Source: Lentzea aerocolonigenes (GTDB taxonomy: Bacteria; Actinomycetota; Actinomycetes; Mycobacteriales; Pseudonocardiaceae). From it: 64,000 nt of DNA. The notes under the pieces are model-generated. The model worked only from the letters and a program-made list of their open reading frames with translations, ran no database searches and was not told where the DNA came from. Shown piece after piece: positions 51,437 through 59,546 of this stretch; within the stretch, counting starts at the first letter, position 1; each line of letters begins with the position of its first letter. Location: contig NZ_BBOJ01000013.1 in the NCBI RefSeq assembly GCF_000974445.1, positions 1 to 64,000 of the forward strand. Direction: 5' to 3'. Position numbers and translations under genes: made by a program.

Positions 51437-52177
51437 TCAGCCTAGGGGCTGAGGGTTGTGATCGGACACAACACTCCACCGATCTTTCGGGAAGACGACG
51501 TACCGCGCCTTGCCGATGACGTTCTCGATCGGCACTGTGCCCGCTACGCCCCCGCCGCCCTGTTTGCGCGAGTCGGTGGAGTTCATCCGGTTGTCCCCCA
51601 TGACGAACAACCGTCCGTCCGGCACGCGGATCGGAGCGAACGGCTCGTGGTCCGCCGGCGAACTGCCGGGCTGCCAGTACACATACGGCTCATCGAGCGG
51701 TTTGCCGTCCACAACAACACGGTGCTGCTCGTCGCAACACATCACCGTCTGCCCGGGAAGCGCGATGACACGCTTTACGAAGTCACGCTCGTTCGCAGGC
51801 GCGACACCCAGCAACGAACCGATGTTCTGCACAACCCGTGCGACGGGATTCGTCGACGGCGCGTTGCGGAAGTCGTGCGTCGTCCACGCCTCAGGGCCGC
51901 GGAACACGACGACCTCACCGGGCTCGATGTCGCCGAACCGGTAGGTGAGCTTGTCGACCAGCACGCGGTCGTTCTCGCAGCCGGTGCAGCCGTGCAACGT
52001 GCGTTCCATCGACGCCGAGGGGATCACGTAGACCCGCGCCACGAACGCCTGGATCAGCACCGTCAGCACGACGGCCGTCACTACGACGTAGAGAACTTCT
52101 CTCCAAACAGGAGTACGCCCCCGCTCCGGTTCGTCCGGTGCGGAGGCGTCCTCTGCGTCTTCTGGGCTCGAAGCCAC
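51437..52177 (-). CDS. lepB: Signal peptidase I, copy 2
   Basis: A second type I signal peptidase of 246 residues: one N-terminal helix (about 27-47), catalytic Ser56 in VIPSASM, lysine in VKRVIALPGQTV, and GDNRMNSTDSR. It is only 4 bp from the other copy and clearly a paralogue rather than a duplicate of recent origin, since the sequences differ throughout. The longer copy has an extra C-terminal helix that this one lacks, so they could differ in substrates. Confidence 0.94.
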   Translation of the reverse strand: MASSPEDAEDASAPDEPERGRTPVWREVLYVVVTAVVLTVLIQAFVARVYVIPSASMERTLHGCTGCENDRVLVDKLTYRFGDIEPGEVVVFRGPEAWTTHDFRNAPSTNPVARVVQNIGSLLGVAPANERDFVKRVIALPGQTVMCCDEQHRVVVDGKPLDEPYVYWQPGSSPADHEPFAPIRVPDGRLFVMGDNRMNSTDSRKQGGGGVAGTVPIENVIGKARYVVFPKDRWSVVSDHNPQPLG

Positions 52178-52180
52178 CGA

Positions 52181-52540
52181 TCAGGAGACCGGACGGGCCT
52201 CGCGCTTCTCCTTGATCTTGGCGGCCTTGCCACGCAGGTCGCGCAGGTAGTACAGCTTGGCGCGACGCACGTCACCGCGGGTGACGACCTCGATCTCCGA
52301 GATGTTCGGGGAGTGCACCGGGAAGGTGCGCTCGACGCCGACGCCGAACGACACCTTGCGGACCGTGAAGGTCTCGCGGATGCCGCCGCCCTGGCGACGG
52401 ATCACGACGCCCTGGAACACCTGGACGCGCTCGCGCGAGCCCTCGATGACGCGGACGTGAACCTTCAGCGTGTCACCGGCGCGGAACGCCGGGATGTCAG
52501 AGCGCAGCGACTGGGCGTCAAGTGCGTCCAGGATGTTCAT
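52181..52540 (-). CDS. rplS: 50S ribosomal protein L19
   Basis: A 119-residue large-subunit protein near the 30S interface. Family motifs: DIPAFRAGDTLKVHVRVIEGSRERVQVFQGVVIRRQGGGIRETFTVRKVS at the N-terminal half and KLYYLRDLRGKAAKIKE near the end. Three bases separate its stop from the start of lepB copy 2. A 151-bp gap upstream, separating it from trmD, may contain its own promoter. Confidence 0.97.
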   Translation of the reverse strand: MNILDALDAQSLRSDIPAFRAGDTLKVHVRVIEGSRERVQVFQGVVIRRQGGGIRETFTVRKVSFGVGVERTFPVHSPNISEIEVVTRGDVRRAKLYYLRDLRGKAAKIKEKREARPVS

Positions 52541-52691
52541 CGGTGTTCCTCACGTGTCTTGAACTCCCCAGAGCATGTTCCATGACTGTGCACGACATGA
52601 TGGGGGTCGGCTTGTGTGCGCACGCCGGTAGCACACCGGCTGCGGCAACTGCTCCAGTGTGCCAGACCAGGCACTCCGGAATGAAATCGGA

Positions 52692-53438
52692 CTACTCCCC
52701 GCCCTCGCGCAGGCGCGCGAGCAGGGCGCGGTCGTGCTTGTCGAACGCATCCTCCGGCAACGCTTCCAGCAGGTCAGGACGCCTTTGGAAGGTCCTCACG
52801 AGCGATTGGTCACGCCGCCAGCGGTTGATCAGCTTGTGGTTGCCCGAGCGGAGCACGTCCGGGACGGCGAGCTCGCGCCACACCTCCGGCCGCGTGAAGC
52901 TCGGGCCTTCGAGGAGCCCGTCCTGGAACGAGTCCTCCGCGTGCGACTTCGGGTTGCCGAGCACGCCGGGCAACAGCCGTGCGACCGCTTCCACGATCAC
53001 GAGCACGGCCACCTCACCGCCGACGAGCACGTAGTCGCCGATGGACACCTCATCGACGCGCACGCGCCGTGCGGCGTCATCAACGACACGCTGGTCGATG
53101 CCCTCGTAGCGACCGCACGCGAAGACGAGGTGCGACTCGTTCGCGTACTCGTGCGCGACTGCCTGCGTGAACGGCCGTCCAGCAGGCGTCGGCACGATGA
53201 GACGCGTCTCGTCCGTGCACACGTCATCGAGCGCTGGACCCCAGATGTCGGCCTTCATGACCATGCCGGGCCCACCGCCGTACGGGCTGTCGTCGACGGC
53301 CTTGTGCACGTCCTGGGTCCAGTCGCGCAGGTCGTGGACGCCGACGCTCATCAGACCCTTGTCGATCGCCTTCCCGAGCAACGCGGCGCGCAACGGCGCC
53401 AGGTACTCCGGAAAGATCGTGACGACGTCAATCTGCAT
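52692..53438 (-). CDS. trmD: tRNA (guanine37-N1)-methyltransferase
   Basis: Methylates G37 next to the anticodon in tRNAs reading CNN codons, preventing +1 frameshifts. The 248-residue knotted SPOUT enzyme has QIDVVTIFPEYLAPL, DDSPYGGGPGMVMKADI, and YEGIDQRVVDD with IGDYVLVGGEVA at the SAM-binding knot. It starts 11 bp inside rimM, so the two are translationally coupled. Confidence 0.97.
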   Translation of the reverse strand: MQIDVVTIFPEYLAPLRAALLGKAIDKGLMSVGVHDLRDWTQDVHKAVDDSPYGGGPGMVMKADIWGPALDDVCTDETRLIVPTPAGRPFTQAVAHEYANESHLVFACGRYEGIDQRVVDDAARRVRVDEVSIGDYVLVGGEVAVLVIVEAVARLLPGVLGNPKSHAEDSFQDGLLEGPSFTRPEVWRELAVPDVLRSGNHKLINRWRRDQSLVRTFQRRPDLLEALPEDAFDKHDRALLARLREGGE

Positions 53439-53943
53439 CGAGCAGGCCCTCTGGCGGGTCGATCACGACACGGCCGCCCCGAACGTCCACGGTGGGCACG
53501 ATCTCGCGCACGAACGGCACGAGCGCCTCGCCGCGATCACGGATGATCACGAGCAGCTCGCCACCGGGTCCGTGGACGACCTCCTTGACCGTGCCGATCT
53601 TCGTACCGTCGACGAGCTCCGCCGCGAGACCTTCGAGCTCGTGGTCGTAGAACTCGTCGGGGTCGTCGGTCGGCGGCAGGTCGTCGGTGCTGCCCAGCAG
53701 CAACGTGCCGCGCAGAGCTTCCGCGACGTCGCGCGTGAGGACTTCCTCGAAACGCACGAGCAGCCGCCCGGCATGAGGCCGGGCGGCTGACACGGTGAGG
53801 CTTCGGGACGTGCCGTCACGCAGCTTCGCCTGGAGCGTGGCTCCGAGCTTGAACCGCAGTTCGGGTGAATCAGTGCGCACGTCAACGGCGAGTTCGCCGG
53901 TGATCCCGTGCGCCTTGGCCACACGGCCGACAACGACGTCCAT
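53428..53943 (-). CDS. rimM: Ribosome maturation factor RimM
   Basis: Assists late 30S subunit assembly by binding S19. The 171-residue protein has VVGRVAKAHGITGELAVDVRTD in the N-terminal RimM domain and a PRC-barrel C-terminus (DEFYDHELEGLAAELVDGTKIGTV). Coupled to trmD and 17 bp after the KH-domain gene. Confidence 0.95.
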   Translation of the reverse strand: MDVVVGRVAKAHGITGELAVDVRTDSPELRFKLGATLQAKLRDGTSRSLTVSAARPHAGRLLVRFEEVLTRDVAEALRGTLLLGSTDDLPPTDDPDEFYDHELEGLAAELVDGTKIGTVKEVVHGPGGELLVIIRDRGEALVPFVREIVPTVDVRGGRVVIDPPEGLLDAD

Positions 53944-53960
53944 TTGCCCTTGAAGTTCGT

Positions 53961-54200
53961 TCAGCGGTCGGTGTCGACGACGTCGACCCGCACACCACGA
54001 CCGCCGATGCCGGCCATCACGGTGCGCAGAGCCGTCGCGGTGCGACCACCACGGCCGATCACCTTGCCGAGGTCGTCCGGGTGGACGTGGACCTCGAGGG
54101 TGCGGCCGCGGCGGGTCGTGACGAGGTTCACCCGGACGTCGTCCGGGTGGTCGACGATGCCGCGAACGAGGTGTTCGAGGGCGTCAGCCAACAAACTCAC
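53961..54200 (-). CDS. khpA: KH-domain RNA-binding protein KhpA
   Basis: A 79-residue protein consisting of one type II KH domain; the RNA-binding loop is DLGKVIGRGGRTATALR. In Gram-positive bacteria KhpA works with KhpB in RNA control of cell division and wall synthesis. Its GTG overlaps the rpsP stop by 4 bp (GTGA). Confidence 0.94.
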   Translation of the reverse strand: MSLLADALEHLVRGIVDHPDDVRVNLVTTRRGRTLEVHVHPDDLGKVIGRGGRTATALRTVMAGIGGRGVRVDVVDTDR

Positions 54201-54652
54201 GCCTCGTCCTTGGTCGCCTCGGCAGAAGCCTTGGGGGCGTCGGCCTTCGCGGCGTCGTCTTTCTTCGGGGCCTTCTTCTTCGGCGTGGTGGCCTCGGTCA
54301 TCGGCTCCTCGTTCGCGGCGGCCAGAGCGGCGGCGAACAGGTCGGCCTTCGACGCCTTCGGCTCCTTGACCTTCAGGGTGCCCTCGGCGCCCGGCAGGCC
54401 CTTGAACTTCTGCCAGTCACCGGTGATCTCGAGGAGACGCTGGACCGACTCGGTCGGCTGCGCGCCGACACCCAGCCAGTACTGCGCGCGCTCGGAGTCG
54501 ACCGCGATGAACGACGGCTCTTCCTTCGGGTGGTACTTGCCGATCGTCTCGATGGCCTTGCCGTCGCGACGGGTGCGCGCGTCGGCGACCACGATGCGGT
54601 AGTACGGCTGGCGGATCTTGCCGAGACGCTGAAGCTTGATCTTGACGGCCAT
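54197..54652 (-). CDS. rpsP: 30S ribosomal protein S16
   Basis: A 151-residue protein with an S16 core (residues 1-85: VKIKLQRLGKIRQPYYRIVVADARTRRDGKAIETIG) and a Lys/Ala-rich tail of about 65 residues (KKKAPKKDDAAKADAPK), typical of actinobacteria. First gene of the rpsP-khpA-rimM-trmD group. ATG at 54652. Confidence 0.96.
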   Translation of the reverse strand: MAVKIKLQRLGKIRQPYYRIVVADARTRRDGKAIETIGKYHPKEEPSFIAVDSERAQYWLGVGAQPTESVQRLLEITGDWQKFKGLPGAEGTLKVKEPKASKADLFAAALAAANEEPMTEATTPKKKAPKKDDAAKADAPKASAEATKDEA

Positions 54653-54774
54653 TGGCCTGGTACTCCTAGAGCTCTGTGTTGATGGTTCGCACAGCCGCGG
54701 CCCGGGCAGAGGGGCCGACCGCGACGGACAGCGGGCAATTGTGCCAGATGGGGACCGCTGGATCCGAATCGGGT

Positions 54775-55506
54775 CTATGCGAACGACGTCACGGTGCCGA
54801 GCGCTTCCCGCACGGCTCGCGCGTGTTCGACCGCTCCAGGCGTGTCGCCGTGCACGCACAACGACTCCGCACGGGTCTTGATGACGCTGCCGTCGACCGC
54901 GACGATCTCGCCGTCCTGGAGCCTCGTCGCCCGTTCGACGATCTGCGCGGTGTCGGTGAGCAGGGCGTTCGGCTGACTGCGCGGGACGAGCGTGCCTTCC
55001 GGCGTGTACCCGCGGTCGGCGAAGGCCTCCTGGACCGGCCGCAACCCCGCCCGTTCGGCCTTCTTGAGCAGCTCCGAGCCGGGAAGGCCGAGGATCGGCA
55101 GGTCCTTGAACGCCTTGGTGCCGTTGACCACGGCTTCCGCCTGCTTCTCGTGGTGCACGGTGGCGTTGTAGAGAGCGCCGTGCGGCTTCACGTACACGAC
55201 CTCGGTGCCTGCTGCTCGTGCGCACGCGTCCAGCGCACCGATCTGGTAGAGCACCTCGTCGGCCAGTTCGACGGGGTCGGCATCGATGAACCTCCGTCCG
55301 AACCCCGCGAGGTCGCGGTAGGAGACCTGCGCGCCGATCCGGACGCCGTTCCTCGCGGCCTCCTCGCACACCCTGCGCATCGTGGACGGGTCGCCGGCGT
55401 GGAAGCCGCACGCGACGTTCGCGCTGGTGATGATGCTCAGGAGCGCGGTGTCGTCGCCGAGCTTCCAGATGCCGAAGCCCTCGCCGAGGTCGCTGTTGAG
55501 GTCCAT
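54775..55506 (-). CDS. pxpA: 5-oxoprolinase subunit A (LamB/YcsF family)
   Basis: Subunit of an ATP-dependent 5-oxoprolinase that opens oxoproline (pyroglutamate) to glutamate. The 243-residue protein starts MDLNSDLGEGFG and has SANVACGFHAGDP, YVKPHGALYN and GLPGSE segments. PxpB and PxpC are not in the window, so the partner genes must lie elsewhere. Its ATG overlaps the CPBP protease stop by one base (TGATG). Confidence 0.93.
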   Translation of the reverse strand: MDLNSDLGEGFGIWKLGDDTALLSIITSANVACGFHAGDPSTMRRVCEEAARNGVRIGAQVSYRDLAGFGRRFIDADPVELADEVLYQIGALDACARAAGTEVVYVKPHGALYNATVHHEKQAEAVVNGTKAFKDLPILGLPGSELLKKAERAGLRPVQEAFADRGYTPEGTLVPRSQPNALLTDTAQIVERATRLQDGEIVAVDGSVIKTRAESLCVHGDTPGAVEHARAVREALGTVTSFA

Positions 55507-56300
55507 CAGATGACACCGGCCGACAGGAGGAGGAGAGACAGCCCAGGAAGGAAGTTGTTCATCACGTGCGCCACCATGCTCGCGCCGAGGCTGCGGGTGA
55601 TCAGGCGGGCGACGCCGATGGGGATGGCGATCACGAGGAGCAACCAGGTGCGCTGCGGTTCGAGGTGGCTGACCGCGAAGATCACCGTGGTGAGCACGAA
55701 CGCGGCCCACCGGCTCCAGCCCTGACGTTCGACGGCGCCCCAGAGCAGCCCGCGGAAGATGATCTCCTCGCAGATCGGCCCGATGAAGCTCATGTAGACG
55801 AACATCGTGATGGCGGCGGCGAGCGGGAGGTTCGCCTGGCTGAAGAGCTCGCCGACGGCGCTCGTGGCGTTCTCCTTGCCGACGATCTTCGCCCACACGG
55901 TCGCGGCGGCGTAGGTGAAGACGAGGCCGACTACACCGATCTTGAGACCGATGACGACGTCCGCCTTGGTCATGCTGAGCCGGAGGTCGACGACGGGCCC
56001 GTTGCCGCGCAGGTAGGTGATCACGATGGCGACCGCGGCCGCGAGCATGATCGGCACCAGCGACCCGATCAGCACGAGCGAGGTCGAACTCTCCAGTGTC
56101 GCGCCGAAGCTGTTGCCCACCGCGGTGATGAAGACCGCGCTCAGGATGAAGACGGCTTCCACCAGGAGAAACGCGCCGAAGCCCCAGCGCTGGCCGACCC
56201 GCTCGGGCTCCGGGTTGCGGCTGATGTCCCGCACGCTCTCGATGAAGCCGCGCTTCGGCTTCAGGGACTCCGGCTCACTCACGCTCTGCAATCTAGTCAC
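55506..56300 (-). CDS. CPBP intramembrane metalloprotease
   Basis: A 264-residue membrane protease of the CAAX/Abi family. Hydrophobic helices throughout, with the catalytic EExxxR in ICEEIIFRGLLWG, the second motif in IFAVSHLEP and the third in MVAHVMNNF. Members process lipoprotein-like or bacteriocin substrates; the target here is not known. The start is uncertain: 56300 or GTG 56282. Co-translated with pxpA. Confidence 0.88.
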   Translation of the reverse strand: MTRLQSVSEPESLKPKRGFIESVRDISRNPEPERVGQRWGFGAFLLVEAVFILSAVFITAVGNSFGATLESSTSLVLIGSLVPIMLAAAVAIVITYLRGNGPVVDLRLSMTKADVVIGLKIGVVGLVFTYAAATVWAKIVGKENATSAVGELFSQANLPLAAAITMFVYMSFIGPICEEIIFRGLLWGAVERQGWSRWAAFVLTTVIFAVSHLEPQRTWLLLVIAIPIGVARLITRSLGASMVAHVMNNFLPGLSLLLLSAGVI

Positions 56301-56979
56301 GCCGCGGCTGCCAGCGGACCAGCAGCGGGCTGTGACGTGATCTGTGGCGCTCTCAAGATCGGTTCACCTCGCGATCGACGGCTTCTGAAGCACCGATGCA
56401 CTGTCGGTGCCTCGCGATACGCTTGGAGTGGGGACCGCGATCCCCCTTGGGGGACGCTGCCGCCCCCGAATCCGAGGTTACTGTGCGGCACTGACGGAAC
56501 TGGGCCAAGCGTCTGGCCAAAAGATGGTCAGATCGAGTCCCCGCCGGATGTCCTTCTCCTGGTCAACGGATCGGCGTGCGCGGGCTTCGGCTAAACCCCT
56601 GTGGGCTCGGTTGTGGGGGGGGTGGCCGGGCCGGGTGCGAGCTGGGTGGGGTGCGGGTCGGACCGGGTGTTGGCGAGGCTGAGCGTGGGCCGGGCGGGCT
56701 GGGTGCGGGCCGGGCTGGGTGCGGTGGGCGGACGAGTCGGCGGCCTGCTGGGGTGGCCTCCGGTGGTGATGTGGCCGAGATGGGGTCGGCGGGCTCGCGG
56801 AGTCGGAGGGGCCGCGAGACGGCAGGACCGCGGTCGACAGGACCGCGGTCGGCGAGGTCGCGAGACGACGGGGGTCGCGGGTCGGCGACGAGCGTTGAGC
56901 GCTAAGGGACGAACGCCGTGCCGCGGGCAGTCGGCCGCGGCACGGCTCACGAGTCGCCTGATCCGGGAGCGCCGACCAA
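56301..56979. other. Low-complexity G-rich gap
   Basis: No gene is supported in these 679 bp. The part from about 56595 to 56900 is strongly G-rich with short words (GGGTGCGGG, GGGCCGGGC) repeated, and AGGACCGCGGTCG repeated twice at about 56821-56850. It resembles the region between comM and dprA. A 12-bp hairpin closes it on the right. Confidence 0.6.
56915..56946. terminator. 12-bp stem-loop after the sigma-factor gene
   Basis: GCCGTGCCGCGG pairs perfectly with CCGCGGCACGGC across an 8-nt loop, 34 bp beyond the minus-strand sigma factor stop. Likely terminator of that gene. Confidence 0.65.
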
Positions 56980-57858
56980 TCAGCGGCGCAGCGCCGTCTC
57001 CTGTTCCATGTGCGAGAGCTTCGCCGGGTTGCGCACCGCGTACAGCCCGCTGATCCGCCCCTCGTCCATCCGCAGGGCGATCACCGTGTCCAGCTCGCCG
57101 TCGAACTTCACGATCAGCGCCGGGTATCCGTTGGCGTGGCCCGGTTCCATCGTCCAGCCGGTCGTCTTGGTGAGGCCGCCGAGCAGCATGCGGGCCACCT
57201 TCGAGGCGCCCACGACCGGGCGTGCCACTGCCTGCTTCACGCCGCCGCCGTCGCCGAGGAACACGACGTCCGGGGCCAGGAGGTCCAGCAGGCCCTGGAG
57301 GTCGCCGGTTTCGGTGGCTCGTTGGAACGCTGCCAGGGCGTCGCGGGTCTCGTCCTGGGAGACGACTCCTCGTGGGCGGCGGGCGGCCACGTGGGAGCGG
57401 GCTCGGTGGGCGATCTGACGGACTGCGGCTGCGGTCTTGCCGACGGCGGCGGAGATTTCGTCGTAGTCCAGGTCGAAGACTTCGCGGAGCACGAAGACGG
57501 CTCGTTCGGTCGGGGTGAGGGTTTCCAGGACCAGCATCATCGCCATGGAGACGCTGTCGGCCAGTTCGACGTCCTCGGCGACGTCCGGGGCGGTGAGCAG
57601 CGGTTCGGGGAGCCAGGAGCCCACGTAGGACTCCTTGCGGCGGCCCAGGGTGCGCAGGCGGCCCAGGGACTGGCGGGTGACGATGCGGACCAGGTAGGCG
57701 CGGTGGTTCTCGACGATGTCGTGCTCCACACCTGCCCACTTGAGCCACGTCTCCTGCAGCACGTCCTCGGCGTCGGCGGCGGAGCCGAGCATCTCGTAGG
57801 CGATCGTGAAGAGCAGGTTGCGGTGGCTCACGAACGTGTCGGTCGCGACGTCAGGCAT
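56980..57858 (-). CDS. sigJ: ECF41-family sigma factor (SigJ-like) with SnoaL-type C-terminal domain
   Basis: A 292-residue sigma factor. Regions 2 and 4 (about 10-70 and 105-160) are followed by a SnoaL-like extension (175-292). The three ECF41 hallmarks are present: WLPEP at 82-86 in the linker, DGGG at 203-206, and NPAKL (277-281) for NPDKL near the end. In known ECF41 factors the extension acts as a built-in regulator, binding RNA polymerase or preventing activity. It is divergent from a carboxymuconolactone decarboxylase-type gene, the usual target. Confidence 0.92.
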   Translation of the reverse strand: MPDVATDTFVSHRNLLFTIAYEMLGSAADAEDVLQETWLKWAGVEHDIVENHRAYLVRIVTRQSLGRLRTLGRRKESYVGSWLPEPLLTAPDVAEDVELADSVSMAMMLVLETLTPTERAVFVLREVFDLDYDEISAAVGKTAAAVRQIAHRARSHVAARRPRGVVSQDETRDALAAFQRATETGDLQGLLDLLAPDVVFLGDGGGVKQAVARPVVGASKVARMLLGGLTKTTGWTMEPGHANGYPALIVKFDGELDTVIALRMDEGRISGLYAVRNPAKLSHMEQETALRR

Positions 57859-57890
57859 TGGTCCCCCTCATGAAACGAGTCTCTCCACGA

Positions 57891-57917
57891 GACACCGGCC
57901 GGACGGCGTTTGTGACA
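57891..57917 (-). promoter_or_regulatory. Predicted ECF41 promoter of the sigma-factor gene
   Basis: On the minus strand TGTCACA (complement of 57911-57917) is followed by 16 bp and TGTC (57894-57891). The published ECF41 consensus is TGTCACA, 16 bp, CGTC; this is one base off in the -10 part. It lies 33 bp before the sigJ ATG, consistent with autoregulation. Confidence 0.6.
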
Positions 57918-57934
57918 GTGGCATGGGTCACAAA
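57909..57934. promoter_or_regulatory. Inverted repeat between the two divergent ECF41 promoters
   Basis: TTTGTGAC and GTCACAAA form a perfect 8-bp inverted repeat with a 10-bp centre. It covers the -35 element of the sigJ promoter and ends just before that of the decarboxylase gene. Its arms are themselves ECF41 -35 elements in opposite directions. Confidence 0.55.
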
Positions 57935-57941
57935 AAGGAGC

Positions 57942-57968
57942 TGTCACAACCGCAGCGCGACCGGCATC
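57942..57968 (+). promoter_or_regulatory. Predicted ECF41 promoter of the decarboxylase-type gene
   Basis: TGTCACA at 57942-57948 is followed by exactly 16 bp and CATC (57965-57968), one base from the CGTC consensus. It lies about 40 bp before the ATG 58009, which follows GGGAGGAAAAAATC. Confidence 0.6.
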
Positions 57969-58008
57969 TCGTGGTCGTCAAGCAAGGCCCACGAGGGAGG
58001 AAAAAATC

Positions 58009-58488
58009 ATGGAATCGCGCTTCGACCTCTTCGCCACCGAGACCGGAACCAAGCTCGCGAAGCGGTTCGCCGGGCTCGGCATGGCGCTGCACCAGTCGCC
58101 GCTGCCCGCCGCCACGGCCGAGCTGGTCAACCTGCGGGCGAGCCAGATGAACGGCTGCGGCTTCTGCATCGACATGCACGTCAAGGAAGCCGTGGCGGCC
58201 GGCGAGGATCCCATGCGGCTGCACCTGGTGGCCGGGTGGCGCGAGACCACCGTGTTCACCGAGGCCGAGCAGGCCGCGCTCGCGTTCACCGAGGAGGGCA
58301 CGCGGCTCACACACGAAGGCGTGACCGACGAGACCTGGGCGAACGTGCGCAAGCACTACGACGACGAGCAGGTCGCCGCGCTGGTGTGCCTGGTCGGGAT
58401 GATCAACGCCGCCAACCGGATGGCCGTGATCACCCACCAGAAGGGCGGTTCGTACGAGACCGGCGCTCTGGCGAAGTTCAACGGCTAG
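58009..58488 (+). CDS. Carboxymuconolactone decarboxylase-family protein (AhpD-like)
   Basis: A 159-residue protein of the CMD/AhpD fold with the peroxidase-type motif NGCGFCIDMH (Cys50, Cys53, His57). These proteins use the cysteine pair to reduce peroxides or a partner peroxiredoxin; the name reflects the fold, not a decarboxylase activity. It is divergent from the ECF41 sigma gene and has an ECF41 promoter, making it the direct output of that factor. It converges with the amidohydrolase gene by 4 bp. Confidence 0.92.
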   Translation: MESRFDLFATETGTKLAKRFAGLGMALHQSPLPAATAELVNLRASQMNGCGFCIDMHVKEAVAAGEDPMRLHLVAGWRETTVFTEAEQAALAFTEEGTRLTHEGVTDETWANVRKHYDDEQVAALVCLVGMINAANRMAVITHQKGGSYETGALAKFNG

Positions 58489-59546
58489 AGGATCCGGCCC
58501 CTGAGCATGATCATGCGCGGCGTCCGCAGGGCTTCGAGGTTCTCGCGGGGATCTTCGTCGTAGACCACGACGTCCGCGGCAGCGCCTTCGGTCAGCGACG
58601 GGAAACCGAGCCACTCACGGGCGTTCCACGACGCGGCACCGATGGCGTCCAGCGGGCTCATGCCCACGCCGTGCAGCGCGATGATCTCGTCGACGATGCG
58701 GCCGTGCCGGATGCCACCGCCCGCGTCGGTGCCCGCGTAGACCGGCACACCGGCCTCGATCGCGGAGGCCACCGTGGTCGAGACGCGGGCGTGCAGGTCG
58801 CGCATGTGGTTCGCGTACGCGGGGAACTTGTCGGCCCTGTCCGCGATGCCGGGGAAGGTCTCGATGTTGATCAGCGTGGGCACGAGGGCGGTGCCCCGTT
58901 CGGCCATCAGCGAGATCGTGTCGTCGGTCAGACCGGTGCCGTGCTCGATGCAGTCGATGCCCGCGTTGATCAGGCCCGGCAGCGCGTCCTCGCCGAAGAC
59001 GTGCGCCGTGACCTTGGCGCCGGCGTCGTGCGCGACCTTGATGGCGGCGGCCAGCTCCTCGTCCGTCCACAGTGGAGCCAGGTCGCCCACGCCGCGGTCG
59101 ATCCAGTCACCGACGAGCTTCACCCAGCCGTCGCCGTGCGCGGCCTGCTCGGCCACCGCGGACGACAGGTCCGACTCGACCTCCACGCCGATGTGCCTGA
59201 GGTAGCGCTTCGGGCGGGCGATGTGGCGGCCGGCGCGGATGATCCGCGGCAGGTCGAGTCGCTCCTGCAACGGCGTCGTGTCGATCGGCGAACCGCAGTC
59301 GCGGATCAGCAACGTGCCCGTGTCGCGGTCCGTCAGCGCCTGCTCGACGGCCTCGGACAGCTCGACGCCGCCCTGCGGGCCCAGACCGACGTGGCAATGC
59401 GCGTCGACCAGGCCGGGAACCAGGAACCCGCCGTCGACCACGGTCTGCGCACCCGGCACCGGCCGGGTGCGCACACGACCGTTGACGATCCACAGGTCTC
59501 GCGGCTCGCCGTCCGGGAGGACGACGCCGCGCAGGTGCATGGTCAC
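58485..59546 (-). CDS. Amidohydrolase family protein
   Basis: A 353-residue metal-dependent hydrolase. The metal-binding VDAHCHVGLG, a carboxylated-lysine-like VKLVGDW, HVFGEDALPG, IEHGTG and GTDAGGG segments are at family positions. The substrate cannot be fixed; prolidase- or imidazolone-type substrates are typical of this subset. GTG 59546 overlaps the ffh stop (GTGA), with ATG 59540 an alternative. The coupling to ffh is probably positional. Confidence 0.87.
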   Translation of the reverse strand: MTMHLRGVVLPDGEPRDLWIVNGRVRTRPVPGAQTVVDGGFLVPGLVDAHCHVGLGPQGGVELSEAVEQALTDRDTGTLLIRDCGSPIDTTPLQERLDLPRIIRAGRHIARPKRYLRHIGVEVESDLSSAVAEQAAHGDGWVKLVGDWIDRGVGDLAPLWTDEELAAAIKVAHDAGAKVTAHVFGEDALPGLINAGIDCIEHGTGLTDDTISLMAERGTALVPTLINIETFPGIADRADKFPAYANHMRDLHARVSTTVASAIEAGVPVYAGTDAGGGIRHGRIVDEIIALHGVGMSPLDAIGAASWNAREWLGFPSLTEGAAADVVVYDEDPRENLEALRTPRMIMLRGRIL

